From contig LR746264.1 of assembly GCA_902729315.2 (NCBI GenBank), positions 6,851,878 to 6,915,877 of the forward strand: DNA of 64,000 bases. The letters run 5' to 3'. Every line of letters starts with the position of its first letter. The stretch's first letter is position 1. This DNA comes from Spirodela intermedia (lineage: Eukaryota > Streptophyta > Magnoliopsida > Alismatales > Araceae). Below are positions 1 through 13,684 of this stretch, piece by piece. The translations under genes and the position numbers were made by a program. The notes under the pieces were generated by a model that did not search any database, had not been told where the DNA came from, and was given only the letters and a program-made list of their open reading frames with translations.

Positions 1-33
<33 letters not shown>
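1..33. repeat. GA microsatellite at the window edge
   Basis: Pure GA dinucleotide run, cut by the left edge of the window, so its true length is unknown. It lies about 190 bases past the MSH6 stop codon, so it may be in the 3' UTR or just outside the gene. Confidence 0.95.
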
Positions 34-34
<1 letters not shown>

Positions 35-223
35 GGTAGCTTCCCCTTGTATGGAGGAGGGTAGGCACCAAATATTGGATATATCACACAATCAATGTAT
101 ACAAAATTTACAAAGAAGGGAAGATCATCGCATTGAGGTCTTCCTTCCTGCCTCTTCATATCCTGCTTCTCCCACTAGATTTGGGGGCGAATCCACAAAA
201 GTCGCCAGCCGCGGTTCCGCAGC

Positions 224-3200
224 TCAGCTCGCTTCGACGAGCGACCCAGCTTTCTGCTGAAGCTCGATTAGCAGCCTCAGGTTGGAGGCTACCGGATCCC
301 TCACCGACAGGCGGACGAAGTCCCGGAGAACGGCCAGACTACCCTTCCCGCCGCCCTTCCCCTTCCCGTATGTTACCTCGAACTCCCGTGACTTCTCCGC
401 AGCCTTCTCAAGAACAGATCCGGGAAGACCTTTAGAGAGAGAGGACCCGGTCATGCGTTTACAGAATAGTTGTGTAGAAAAAGTGATGAGAACCGTTTAA
501 GGAAACATACCGGCCAACCGCGCGACATTAACGCCGTAGCTCTTGGGGCAGAGGCCGGGCTTGAGCTTGTAGAGGAAGGTGACCTCCTCAATGCCGCCGG
601 CCCCTTTCCCAACATGGCAAGACATATGGCAGAGGGATACCTGCGGGTGGTTCCACGACGATGAAGTCCCTCCTTCCAAGAAGTTGGGGAAGATCGTTGA
701 GACGCAGCCAGAGAGCAGAAATATACCTCGGGATTGTCCTCGTAGGCTACAGCCAAGCGGTGGTAGTGGGTGGAGAACAAGCCCCGGCATCGCACGCTTC
801 GGACGAAGTATTCCAGTACAGAATCCCTGTCACGAAGGAGGAGGGACGGTGAGTTGACTAACGAAGGAGGCTCGCCCCCAGAGGTCCCACTGTTCTTACG
901 CTATGGCCTGGCCGTCAGAGGTCGACGTCCCCCGGCCGAGTTCATCCAAAACCACGAGAGAGTTGCGGGTGGCAGACGACTGCAGCGACGAGCAAGGCAG
1001 AAAAAAATAGCCAATGTGAGAGGAATCAACGCAGAAAATGCTCCCTTTCTTTTGAAGGAAGGCGTCGAAAGATCCGGTCTCACCAGCATGGACGCAGTCT
1101 CTGTGAGTTCTGTGAGGAAGGTGCTTCGGCCGGAGATGATGTGGTCCCTGGCGCCCATTCGGACGAAGATCCGGTCGACGGGGGAGAGCTCGAACCTTTC
1201 CGCAGGAACGTCAGCACCCAACTGGAAGAGATCGCTCGGAAATGAAGAGGGCTTTGAATATTTCTATCTTTAATGGGTTAAGTAAAGCGAGATCACACCT
1301 GGGCAAGAACCGAAGCCAGGCAGATCTGCCGGAGAAGAGTGGACTTGCCGCCCATGTTGGGACCAGTGAGGAGGATGAAGCTGGGATGTCCGTCCCCGCC
1401 GATGCGGACATCGTTGGGAACGAAGGAAGCTGTACCCGAGGCATCACTGCGAAGAATCGGATGCCCCAGGCTTCTGGCAAACAGAGGAGGAACAGAGTCA
1501 CTCGAAGGAGACGTGGGTTTGATCGTCGGCCGGCAGGTTGGTCCGTCGTAGTGGTCACTGGCGATCGCCAGACATATCAGGACGTCCAGCTCTGTAAAAT
1601 ACGCAGATTGTTAAATAAACTCGATAAGTTTAAGGGGAAACGGAAATCCGTGTTCTCCTATGTAATCCATCAGAACACAAAAATTCAAAGAAACTTAATG
1701 CACATGAATAAATGTAGCTAAATTGCTATATATTTCGACATTTGGAGGAATCACTTCGCGGCATTTACCTCCATTCAGATATCATATTGTCATAGGCTGG
1801 CGACAATTAGTGCATCGAAGGCTTGTTTCTATCTCAATATTTAGTTCGTTCATTTCATTATCGTTCAATAAGTGTGCATCTAGAGCAGGATGGCGCTTTG
1901 CATCCACCATGGATACATCGAATGAAAAATTTTAATGCAAAAAATACAGATTTGAGTGTGTAGGTGTATATAAATTGATCTATTTATTAGGTTCATGACT
2001 TGCCTGCTGTTGCAGAAACCAACTGCCTCCACAAACGATGATATCCGCTAAACCGCTTGATCAGAACTTGTAAAATGCTTTTCAGCTTGGACTCCTTCTC
2101 AGCTTCAGCTTGGGAGAGCTCCGCCAGCCACATTTTAATTTTTGTCGTCCAGTACCGAAAATAGCCCTGAATACGCAGAGTAAAAACGTCAAGAACCCGT
2201 TCAAGGACGTTGACTGGGAGGTCAATCAATGAGGTCATATGGGTGGTCCGCACGTCCATTGGATCTCCTTTTGAGGATCTTCTTGTATATTCATCAGGCA
2301 AGGTTTTCGATTTTTGGTGAGATTATGACATTTGATCCAGAAAGACGGTGCTGTTGCAGGCAACCGCTATTTAGGATCAGAGTAAGGTTCATAGAGGGAA
2401 CGTTTTCTAGTAGGCGTCGGAGCGAACACCGCACTGTTTAGCATGGATAAAAATGATCTAGACCTCAAAGGCTCCAAAAATATAAGAGAATATAACATGA
2501 CAAGGGTTTTAGACCGTGAACCTTTAAAAACATAAAAAAAATAGTATCTGGATATCTGAAGACAATCCGAAGGGTAGCACGAGTCGGACTGATGGATATC
2601 TTGACTCTGACCAAGTAACCCCAACCTCTGATAGTCATTGAATATAAGACTACAATGGCTCTTGTTCAAGAATGATTTCTGAAGTGATGGGAAACTTCTG
2701 TTCAAGCCACCAACCTTTTTGGAGGAACGAAGCTCATAGTCTCGGGGAATTCTCCCTCCCAAATCCTCGGGAACTTGCAATAAATATAGCTCCTTTCCAA
2801 CAGTTGCATAAGTGATCTATGAAGGACGTCAAATGAGGAAACATCAAGAGAAAGATGAGAAAGCATGGAATGACGCAATTCTGAAGGACGCCCTTACCGA
2901 AGCATCACCCAGAGCTTTGCGTTGCTCCTTGAGGTACCTGGCCAGGCTTGATTCTATGTCACTTATTGTTCTACAGGCAGAGTCATAGTCAGCGTCAACC
3001 CCTTGATGAGGTACAATACGCCCGGATTGATCAGCTTCTGCCCAATCAAAAGCATCCTTAAACTGGTTTATAACGGAATGGACATCTGGGAGGTCTTTGC
3101 CTACACACAACAGTTTGTAAATATCGATGTCATATCTAATAGCATAAGTAAAGCTTGTAATATGAGGAAATAAAGCACCACCTGGCGTTAAAAGGTAAAG

Positions 3201-6200
3201 GAGCAAGTTAGATTTAGTTTCTTCCAGTATAGAACCCAAAGAAGAACATGCCTTAGCCATAACTTCACAACCACGTAGACAAGCTACGAACTCTTGAAGT
3301 TGTTTCCTTGATGCATCCTCATAAAGGATTACTTTGTTGGCATTTCTCCCATTAGCCTCACTATGGCACATTGAAAGAACCACCGACACAAATCAGGGTT
3401 GAAATCATTATAAGCAGATATTAAAAGAAATATATCAAATACACAAACAGGCCACATTAAGTTAAATATTCCAATTGAACCAAATCTTCACAGCATACGG
3501 AGTGACGACATAGACCTCTTAACATCAGTGGAATCATTAAAATCACAAGATCATTCAAGGAATTTTGATGCTTATTACTTCTGTCGATATGCGTTAGAAA
3601 TGCAGAAGAAAACAATGTTTTTGAGGTTTTAATTCCAACATTTAGTGATACGTCAGTTGATGACGGTACGGAGCTTTTAATTCCACCTGTCTACGAAACC
3701 TTTGAGAGCTGACTAAGACACTAACTGGTATTTTCAAGCTGTAGATATCAGTTGGTTTTTATTATTTTAGTGATTTGATGTAACTACTAGTCAGTTTTCA
3801 AGCAATTACTACATCTCAGCGTAGAAACAATAATGAAGTCATAACAACACGAGCCGTAAAATGTCCAAGATAATCCACAAAATAATTAAATTTTAGACAC
3901 AAATTGCCAAGAAAGTTCAACCTTGGGCGAGGTTCATCACCGCTAGAAAAAAGAGATGCGAGGGGACGTACATATTGAAACCCAAACATTTCACCAGCAT
4001 CAGTAGATGTAAAATTGAGGTAGTTGACAAACCAATCAAGACAGGATCCTAATTGATAGCATTGATGGTTGGTTCAGCAGAATGAACCATGGGTATAGAA
4101 CAGGATGGCGTGACTTTATACTTAGGAAGAGAACTTTGCCCTTTTACCAGGTAGAAAAGAGGCGAGCCAGCAGGCGTTCCATGTCCGGAAGCTTAGCCAA
4201 ATCTTTTCGAAATTCAAGTGCCGAGCCCAAAGCAGCTCCCTGTAATCGAAGTTGTGCCATATGCAAGAATAAAGTAAGAGAAATAGGTCCATGCAACAAG
4301 AATTGGTTCTTTAGTTTAAAGACGAAGTCATAAATTTAACACGATAAGATACTTCCTTTCATTTTTATAGAACAGCTGACACAACTGCCGGTGATATACC
4401 CATAAACAATATCCTGGTGTCAGTCGTCAACTGTACAATATGTCTGTCGTGAGGTGATGGATGCATAACATCTGCTTTATACTTGCAGAGCAGTCTTGAC
4501 TTGGAAAAATACACAAGTGGAAGCCTAAATTTCTCTAAAAGAACCTTCTGCATTCCTCTAAAAAAACCTCTACAAAACCACTAAGGTAAACTACTAAACT
4601 GCACAAAAAGGATCCCTCGCATGTTCTACGATGATCTCACTGGAAACATTCCCCAGACAAAGGTCAACAAGTACTTGTGTCAACTGTCACGTATTTTGAA
4701 ATTGTAGGATGACAGCAACGCGTAAATAAACGAGAATTGTGTTGTTAAAGTCATCAAATCCACTTGGACCAGCATGCCTATTAAAAACAGGAGCAGAGTT
4801 TGAACCATATCTTTTGGGTTCTTAATATAAAGGCATCATGATCAAATTGGAAGTGATAGACATAATAGATACGATGAAATTAACTATGGAGTGCATTTCG
4901 AGTCACAATCTAAGCAAGTTCTACGAGATTGCATCAGCATATAGTTTATTGATTCACGACACTGATCAAACAGAAGGATTCTGTTGTCTTCTGAAGACAA
5001 ACAGAGTTTCTTTCTCTCAGTGAAAATAAAGAAATACGAATCATTTGATTGGAAACCCTCATGCATGAAATCCTTCATCTGTTGAAGATCCAGAAGTTCT
5101 ACTACCAGAGTCATAAATAAGACTGACGTAGTAAAATGAAAGGAGAAACCGAAAAGGCATTAATTCAGAAACTGTGAAATAATTTTGAAAATCAGTAATG
5201 GACCTTAAAATATGCAACTGCATCCTGCCGTTCAACGATAGACTTTGTATCATAAAGAGGTCGAGCAAGCCAGCTTTTGAGCAACCTTTTGCCAGACGCT
5301 GTTGCACAGTGATCCAGCTGAGCAAGCAATGTCCTAAATGATAGATGGTATCACTTTAGTTGACAAATAACCCAGAAAATAAATGCGATAGTTTATTAAT
5401 GAATTCTAATTACCCAGAGAAGCCTCCATTCTTGTTCTCTAATATCTCAAGATTCTCAAGAGCGGATGCATTAAGGATCATATATGGCCTTTGGATCATA
5501 TTTATCACCCCAGAATATGGGAGTGACTCAAACTTGGCGCATTTAATTAAAGATTCATCCAGTAAACATTGTCGAAGATAAAACAAACATCCTCCAAAAG
5601 CAGAAAGGGCATAACTACCGTTCTCTCCAGCATTCATGAAATCAGATAAGACATCTGGGAAGGAAGAAGACTCGTTCACCGCATCATCAGATGCGTCATT
5701 ATCCAAAGATCCAGAAACAGGCGGATGCCCACATTGCTGATACATATTTTGAATCTCTTTGACAGTCTTGAGAGAGTCCCAAAATTCCACAGAAGGGACT
5801 AACTCATTAACTAGAGGACACCTTGTATGTCTCTGAAGTGCTCTTTCAGTTTGAGGACCCAGAACTTTAGAGGGCTTTATGATTTCCACAGGTCTCAACT
5901 CAGACAGCATAGAACATAAACACTGCCGCTCAGAATCGTCTTCAAACTGTAAAGAAAAATTAAGACAAGAAGAGTATGAAACATAGACACTAAAATTAGC
6001 TCCGAACAATCTGAACCTTGGCCCCAAAAAAAATCATTGATGCATCTTGAATAACTTACCTGTCCGAGCATAAATGTACTCGTGCACACGTCAACTACAC
6101 AAACACCTAATACAGTTCTCTCCCGGTCCTCTAGAGTTGCAGATTTCTCTGTCAAAGACAACAAGTAGGAGGCATCAGCATGCCTAGACAGCAACTCACC

Positions 6201-9200
6201 CTCGGCCAGTGTTCCTTTTGATACAACGGCACAGATTTCGCGTTTCACGACCTATGAGACCACAAAAAGAAATAAGACGGTCAATGGCACTGACAATATC
6301 TTTCCTTACAAATTGATCCACAAGTGTTCCCAAGAAAATTCAAGATACTTTCTCAGACACAGTACACTATTTACACTTAAATGGGCGTTACTGCTCACTG
6401 AGATTTATTATCAACTATAAATTAACTATGGAAACAGGCTTAATTAAAGCTTTTCAGGACGTATTAAACGACCTTGTCTTTGGAACCCATTTCCTTGCGA
6501 CGAAGTTCAAGTTGTTCAGGTGTCTCAGTTTGCTCAACAACAAGAACTCGATAACCCTGCACAGTCACATTCCTTCATCAAAAAAACTGAGAAAGAGCAA
6601 ATCAAAACTTTCAATAAATTACTAAATAAAACACAATAACTGAAGAAGCATACAAATTACGCGTGAGAACAAACCTTTCTGACCAATTTCTCCAAATTTG
6701 TTGAAAAATTCTTCTCAGGAAACCCACAATGTGGTTGCTCTCCCTGAAATAAAGCAACACAATCCACAGAAAAGATAATATTGACGCTGGTCTCAAGCAT
6801 CACTGCGATTTGAATCGGAGCAGCATAGATAATACACCAAGATATGCTTGGTGAAACGAAAAGAGCTAGGATGTGCTACTAATTAGAATGTTATGCCGTC
6901 AAACCACTTTTACCTTCATGTATTGCAGCTCAAGGTCCTTCGCCCCAATATGTGCGTCCATTTCAAACAACTCATAAAACTTTCCCATCTGCTCCATGAA
7001 ATAAATCTAAGATGTTGATAGTTATAAAAAAAAATAATAATCAAACTATGTTGGCCTTTTTGTATAAAGTGCAGATTTACCTTAAAAAATAAAACTTTGT
7101 CCATATGTTTAGCCTTGAACTCCCACCATTGTCTCTACAAAGTTAAAAAGCCAGGGTTACGAAGATACAAAGAGAAATAATGTCAAAAGAAAAAACGTAC
7201 GCTAGGTAGTGCCGTTTGTTTAAAATTAAAACCTGGCCGCCAGTTAAGCTTTTTAAAAACTCTGGTGGCAGGTACAGTGTTTTTGGATCGTAACTTGCAT
7301 CTCCAGGTCGTCGTTTATTGGCATCCTTTCGTCCCCTGTGTCATCGTCAGCTTAGGAAAAAATCAAGTAAAAATACGAATAATACTGCACTTCTAACCGC
7401 TTTATATTGAGGTGAAAGGGAGGAGAAGAAGAAAGATACGTGCCATTTACGAAGTCATAATGCCTCTGATAGAAGTGTGTTACAGTTGGTTGTTGGTGGA
7501 TACTACCAGCTTCTGGATGAGTTTGGGTGGCAATGGATCCGTGGCTTAAATAAATAAGTGGTTTGCAGATTGGCCTAGAAGGGACCCTGTTGCCCGGAAT
7601 TTTTTCGGTGAGTGCATAAGGATACTTCATTGTGATCGGATTCGAAACGTAAAACGATTTTCAAACACCACTCTTGGTCGCTCAGGCAGATCAAGTCCAG
7701 TCCCAGTGTAGGTCTGGCTTCAGTCTTCTATTATTGGTCGACTCTATATTCATGACGTTAAAATCTCAAAATAATTTCAACACAACAACAGATATGTAGT
7801 TGTACACCATCATCACGTTAGTAACACAAATCAGTGATGGAATGAAGTCACCATAGTCAAAGGACCAGACTATCTTTACTTGGAGCTGTTGCGTCTTTGC
7901 TCCACAATAGAGCTTCACAAGAATCTTTCCTCCATTAGCAGGGCTGTATGGCCCATTCTATGACTCTGTGATCGTGTCCACTACACCCCCACTGCGAGTA
8001 CCCTCCTTTCTCCGAGTAATCCTCCGGGTAACATGGCTCAATCATGCGTTCTCAACATAAGCCAAAATGGATTGATGCATTCTTTGGGGCAGTAATCGTT
8101 AGATGAAGGGGTAAATATTATAAATGAAAATCGAACGAGAACAGAGATAGAAGTCTAAATGAAAATCAAGCCTTCAGTTTAGTAAGCACTTACTCCCCAA
8201 GAAATCTAAATTTTTCTGTTTCTCGCTTTCCAAAACGCTCAATTGCATCACTGGACAGTAACTTATCTGTATTATGGAGTTCATTCCTTCCTGTGGAAAA
8301 AAAAATATAAATCTTATCATTCATACTCTTCTAAACATCAGGGAAAAAAACCTTGGAAACAGGAGAAAAACAGAAGCATGCTACGGTGTTTGTTCATAAT
8401 GGAGGATTTATTCAATAACCTCAAGCCATTGTTAGATCAGTTGGGAGCAGTTTACAAAAATGGTATTAGTACTTGTCGTACTCACTTTCAAAATTGTTCA
8501 TCGTCCCAATAACCAAGTTTCCAGGATCACCAACTGGAAACGTGGACAAGAGTTTCTTCGAATTTACATCAGACCTTTCCTTCTTTGCAGGGTCAACCTT
8601 ATCAGCTTCTCCCGTTTTCCGTTTTTTTGACGCTGAGTTCTTTCCTCGACGTGTCTTTGGGTGTTCTTCGCCACCGTCACTATTTTCCTCTTCTAGCTTC
8701 ATTTCATCTGAACCCTTGTCGATTTCCTCCCCCGAACCCTCGTTCCAGTCTTCGTCCTCGGTAGTGTCTTCCCCTGTTTGCGAGCCCTCTGTGACGTCCT
8801 CCCCAGTGTTTGTATCCCCTGTCGATACCGTATCAGGCAACAACGATTCCGAGACTGAGGTCCTACGCCGCAATCGGCGAAAGCTCCTCGCAGACTCCTC
8901 AACCCATTCGATTCGCTCAGCTCCAAGGTCCAGAACCTCCTCCTCGGCATCAGCATACTGAACCACATGCTTGCCAGCTTCCCTATCAAATGACTTGACC
9001 TGTCCTTCATACCAGGTCTTGTCCAGGGGCCAGAATACCCTGAGTCTCCGCCCGATAACTTCCTCCCCTAGTCGGGGATTTGCGGCTTTGAGCGACGAGT
9101 CGGGTGTGTGGCCGACTACCAAGAGGGGCTTCTTCCTCTTAGAGGACGGAAGCGTGAGGTCAGGGTCAGGTTCAGGGTTGGGATTAGGGTTAAGGCTGAG

Positions 9201-9368
9201 GACACCTTCAGGAGAACAGTCTTTTGGGCTACAGGAGGCGGCGTTCCGGGTGGAGGATACGCTGGGTACTTCTCCGGGGCTCTTCCCGGGGGAGAAGAAG
9301 GCCGTTATTTGGCTTTGCTTTCGAACCAGAGGGGAGCGACCATTGCTGTGGCGACGAGAAGGGGCCAT
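224..9368 (-). CDS. MSH6: DNA mismatch repair protein MSH6 (MutS homologue), 21 coding exons, ~1301 aa
   Basis: The nuclear MSH2-MSH6 partner that recognises base mismatches and one-base loops. Coding exons in transcription order: 9368-8486, 8290-8194, 7335-7233, 7134-7081, 6988-6914, 6743-6675, 6556-6473, 6251-6060, 5946-5414, 5333-5204, 4239-4148, 3360-3182, 3100-2898, 2816-2715, 2166-2004, 1591-1299, 1221-1084, 979-900, 826-727, 640-511, 429-224. They sum to 3906 nt, an exact multiple of three. Visible features: PCNA-binding box QSQITAFF (residues 18-25), Tudor domain (~102-157), an acidic linker, the mismatch-wedge motif GKFYE (Phe 383), Walker [10 protein letters not shown] (~1063-1071), Walker B VVLDE (~1139-1143) and FSTHYH. 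The Arabidopsis protein is 1324 aa. The ATG at 9368 begins MAPSRR, the usual plant MSH6 start. One intron uses a GC donor (2003-2002). Confidence 0.97.
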
Positions 9369-9605
9369 GGAACGCGACGGACAGACCCGGGCGCCACCTG
9401 CTGGGATCTCTTCCCTCCGATCGAGGGAGAAGAAGAACAGACAGAAGAGGAAGGGAGGAGAGAAACCCCACCGAACTTTGAAGGAGATGCCCTAGTCAGG
9501 TGAAGGAGACGTTGGCAAGGGAAAATATCTGGCGGGAAACGAGTGTGTCCACGAGGGTAATAATGTCATTCCATGCTATGATTTCACGTCTGCCTAGCGG
9601 CCTAC

Positions 9606-10077
9606 CTCTCAAGGTTTCCCGCTTTTTTTTGGTGGTAGTCGGCCCACTGGAGTCTTTCGAGGTTTCCTCTTTCGTGGGCGTTCTCGTTCCTTTGTGATCT
9701 GAAACACTTCGAGGTCTGTAGGGAAGCACCTTGGCCACCTCTTCGAGCATCATCTTGAGCTTCTTCAGGCTGGGGGAGTAGCCTGTTTTCGCTTAGATCG
9801 CTTCCTTAATCACTTATCTTCCTTTCGTCGGCTTGTTTTGCAGATCGGAGGGATTCTCGCGAGCCCCAGGGTAACATAATTTACCATACGATCCCTTTCC
9901 CACGTGCTTCTTCTTCAGAAATCCTCGTGGAATGCTCTTGTATGATTGTCTTGTGGACTCCGGGGTCATCTCGCATTTCGCCCTGGCCGGAAGCGCCGTC
10001 TGCGAAAGCTCTGAGGTGCGCTCTAAACCTGTGGTGTTGTCCGTATTCGACTCGATCTCATTCGCTTTGGCAGTGGC
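9606..10077 (-). CDS. Possible unrecognised small gene, two phase-compatible exons
   Basis: I do not recognise this. Two minus-strand open segments join in phase. Segment A (10077-9885) follows an AG acceptor and ends TATG before GTAAAT. Segment B (9782-9606) starts after AACAG and ends GAG before GTAGG. The joined reading is charged and Lys/Ser/Thr-rich, with KSIPRGFLKKK then SPSLKKLKMMLEEVAKVLP, perhaps a short helix. Without the second splice the frame stays open to a stop at 9496. I found no credible first exon: an ATG frame at 10208 exists, but the introns that would link it are too short. The segment lies between the MSH6 start and the pyrophosphatase 3' end. It could be a real lineage-specific or divergent gene, or chance open frame. 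Transcript data would decide. Confidence 0.3.
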
Positions 10078-10635
10078 CTGTGGTGTTGCTTATCTTTTAC
10101 TCTCCTATCTGGATTTCGTGGGGGCAAGAGAGGATGTGGGATCACAAGAAATCCCAGGAAACCATGAAAAAAGAACGCGTCGACGCCAGAGTAGAGGTTT
10201 GATTTCATTGCTCTTCTTTCCGGAAAAGCTCACTCGATGCTGCGCTTCCGGTAAGATCAAGAAATATTACTGTTTAACCCTCCCTTCGGTACTAGAATAA
10301 TCTTTCTGCGTTTCTGTGAAAATTAAAAGAGAGGAAAACATAAGCTACAGCTTGGCCAAACTATGAAATCCACATTTCAACTATCACGAGCTTTTCATGC
10401 TCATGTCTATTCGACATCAAGTTCAGAAATTCTGTACATATCCTGACATTGCTGATTTTCACACGTATATTAACGTTCATAACCAATTACTAACAGAACG
10501 GGAAGCTCAAGTCTATGAGACGATAGATTACGGCGAGGTCGTCATTCATGAATTCCATGCCACAAACTTCAATCTCAACCATTGCGGGGCTGCCATCTTT
10601 TGCTTGAGTTATTTCTTCACCCGCGGGAAATCCGA

Positions 10636-13577
10636 TCAAAACCATTTGAAAAGCAGCCCTCCGTGCTTCGCAAAAAATGGAGCAAAGACGAGTGATTCTA
10701 CGGCCATAAGCTTTATAAGGATGTTCAGGGAAGGGCCTGAAGTGTCCTTGAGGGGATCGCCAATTGTGTCGCCGATGACAGCTGCCTTGTGCGGATCAGA
10801 CCCCTTGGGACCCAATTTCTTTGCGTGTTCGGTGGCACCCGCCTGGACAAGTCAACCCAAGTTGGGAGTTATCACATAGTCTATGCTTATCTTTAAATTC
10901 TCACAATTGAGGTAAAGTCGTAGTCAAGTCAGAGCCGTTGAATGAGACAGGTTGTTTTCCAAGGTACCTCTATGTATTTCTTTGCGTTATCCCAGGCACC
11001 TCCGGCGTTGGAAGCTGAGACAGCAACCTGCACATGGAGAACACCATTCTGAGTCTTCAACGAGGAGCGTTATTACTCTTCGTGGATCGAGACTTCAGTG
11101 ATGATTGCATGTATGGAAACACCATGTGAAGGAAACAAACCTGTACACCAGACACAAGAGAGCCAGCAAGAACTCCAGAGAGAGTCTCAACACCGAAGAA
11201 GGTCCCGGCGATCAAGGGTGTAAGCAGAACCAATGCACCAGGAGGGATCATTTCCTTCAGTGAGGCGTCAGTGGAGATCTTCACACAAGTTGCATAATCC
11301 GGCTTCGTCCTTCCTTCCAGGAGGCCGGGAATCGTATTGAACTGCCGGCGGACTTCTTCCACCATCTTCAGAGCGGCACTGCCAACACTCTTCATTGTCA
11401 TGGCTGAAAACCAGTATGGAAGCATGGCACCCACGAGTAGCCCGATGAAGACCTTCGGAGCCAACACATCAACACCCTTGAGCCCAGCTCTGCTCACAAA
11501 AGCACCGAACAGAGCAAGGGAGACAAGGGCCGCAGATCCAATCGCGAAACCCTGAAGACGAGATCGAGGCTATCAAGTTGCATCACATTATAAAAGTACA
11601 AACGATTCACGACACCAGTGGATGACAAAAGGCGGTACCTTGCCGATGGCAGCAGTTGTATTTCCGGCCGCATCCAGAGCGTCTGTTCGTTCACGGATCC
11701 TGCGGCTCATGCCTGCCATTTCAGCGATCCCTCCGGCATTGTCGCTTATAGGTCCATAAGCGTCAATCGCGAGCCCTGTTGCAATGGTGCTGAGCATCCC
11801 CAAAGCTGCCACGGCGATGCCATACATTGCTGCCAAGCTGAAGCTCACATAGATTGCTGCAGCGATGGCGAATATGGGCACTATCACGGACTTGTACCCC
11901 AGAGCCAGCCCAAATATCACATTTGTCGCTGCCCCAGTTCTGCAGGAGTCCGCCACGTCCCGGACAGGGCTGGATTGTTCCCAAGGCGCGTAACATCATC
12001 AGGATTGATAAACTGAATACCCGAGGTGTCCATGGGGAATGAAGAGTAAGAGGGCTCACCGGTAAACACTGCTTGTGAAGTACTCCGTGCTGTAGCCAAT
12101 CACAAGCCCAGTCCAGAGGCCTGCCGAGACACAGAAGAAGAGGTGCCTGTCCGAAACATGTTTCTTTTCTTAGATGAGAATCAGGACGGTCAAAGATGTT
12201 GAATTTATGAGCAATGGAGCGAGGCACAGTACCAGTTCTTCACAGTCTTTTCTGATCCGAAGTCGAAAAGGGTGAATTTCGACGGCAGGGCTACAAAGCT
12301 GACGATGGCTATCCCCACGGTCATCAGGACAGTGGATATGAGAAGCTGCTTCTTCAGCGACGGCTCGATCTCCTTCACGGTCTTAATCTCGAGGAAATCT
12401 GTGGCGAACAGAGTGGTGATCAGGCAGACTACGATCCCCATTGAGCTTATAATGAGGGGATATGACATAGCGGAGAAGTCGTGATCGACCCCGAACGACG
12501 AGATCGACGCGATGAACAGAGCGGCACAAGAGGATTCGGCGTAGGAGCCGAACAGGTCAGCCCCCATCCCAGCAATATCTCCCACGTTATCACCTACATT
12601 ATCTGCAATAACCTGCACAAACCCAGGTGCTTAGAATGCAGAGAACAAGAGAGAGGAGACAAAAAGGGACAAGTCCAAGGATTTTACCGCGGGATTACGT
12701 GGGTCGTCTTCGGGGATGTTCCGCTCAACCTTGCCGACCAGATCAGCGCCGACATCGGCCGCCTTGGTGTATATCCCCCCTCCGACTCTCCCAAAGAGGG
12801 CCATTGAAGAGCCGCCCAGCCCATAACCAGTTATGGACTCGTAGAGGCCCTCCCAGTCGTCCCTGAAGTAGAGTTTGAACACGTTGATGGAGATGTACAG
12901 AACCAACAGGCCATTCGCGGCGAGGAGGAAACCCATCACGGCGCCGGATCGAAAGGCCGTCACGAAAGCTTTTCCAACGCCTTTCCTGGCCTCCAGAGTC
13001 GTCCGGGCGTTGGCATAGGTCGCTATCTTCATCCCCAGGAAGCCTGAGAGAACGGAGGTGACTGCACCGAGCAGGAAGGCTAGCGCGCTGAAGGCGGCCC
13101 CAGCCAGCGCCGGCTTGCAGAGCCTCCCCTTAGTGTAAGTGCAGGGCTCCTTCTCCGTGCTGAACCCCTTCACGGAACCGAGGAAGAGGAAAATGATCGC
13201 ACTGAAGACCACCGTGAAGACACCGAGGTACTTGTACTCAGTGTACAGGAACGACGTCGCCCCTACGTGCAAAGACCAAGACCGGAGGCTTCAGAGACGA
13301 AGAAAGCAGTAAGGCGCTGAGACTCCCGACGAGGAGCTCGAGACTCACCGACGGAGATGGCGCTCTGGATCTCGGCGCATCTCGCGACGACGGCTTGCTC
13401 GTCGGTGCTCTCCTCCTCGTCCCCCATCAGGTTGTCGGCAAACCCGTCGTTCTTCCCCGGATCGCCGGAGATGCTCACCCGGGAGACCAGGAACCACTGC
13501 AACAAGGCGAACCCGATGCCCACCGCCGCCGCCAACGGTATCAACGCCTGCGTCGCCGCCTCGCTGAGGAGACCCAT
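10636..13577 (-). CDS. VHP1: Type I vacuolar H+-translocating inorganic pyrophosphatase, 8 coding exons, 759 aa
   Basis: Integral membrane proton pump that uses pyrophosphate hydrolysis to acidify the vacuole (AVP1 family). Exons: 13577-13349, 13262-12688, 12612-12233, 12146-12060, 11969-11639, 11551-11141, 11027-10968, 10842-10636. They sum to 2280 nt, in frame throughout. The substrate signature DVGADLVGK is at about residues 246-254, followed by the acidic loop with [15 protein letters not shown] has Ala rather than Lys, the mark of the potassium-dependent class. Many hydrophobic segments are visible and the last residues are GGLLFKWF. Arabidopsis AVP1 is 770 aa, so this is near full length. 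The reading frame stays open upstream of the ATG. A donor at 13684 and an acceptor at 13592 suggest a short 5' UTR intron, which is inference. Confidence 0.97.
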
Positions 13578-13591
13578 CCTTCTTCCAGCCT

Positions 13592-13684
13592 CTGCGCAGA
13601 GAACAAGCGAGGTCGGAGTAAACACCGAAGACCCTGAATAAACCGCTCCTGCCGAAGAACTAACGAGGAAGACGTGGGTCTTAC
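13592..13684 (-). other. Putative 5' UTR intron of the pyrophosphatase gene
   Basis: On the minus strand GAG is followed by GTAAGACC at 13684, and a CGCAG acceptor ends at 13592, fifteen bases before the ATG. Splicing here would remove sequence that otherwise keeps an open frame upstream of the start codon. Inferred from consensus only. Confidence 0.4.

Noticed and set aside
3101-3181. Treating the open stretch as MSH6 coding
   Set aside because: Splicing at CCAG/GTGG and TGTAG gives the conserved LLTPG-KDLP reading, and the extra 27 residues have no counterpart in the family.
11763-12227. Minus-strand 154-codon frame
   Set aside because: It is a different frame over pyrophosphatase exons and introns. 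The spliced frame gives the conserved protein.
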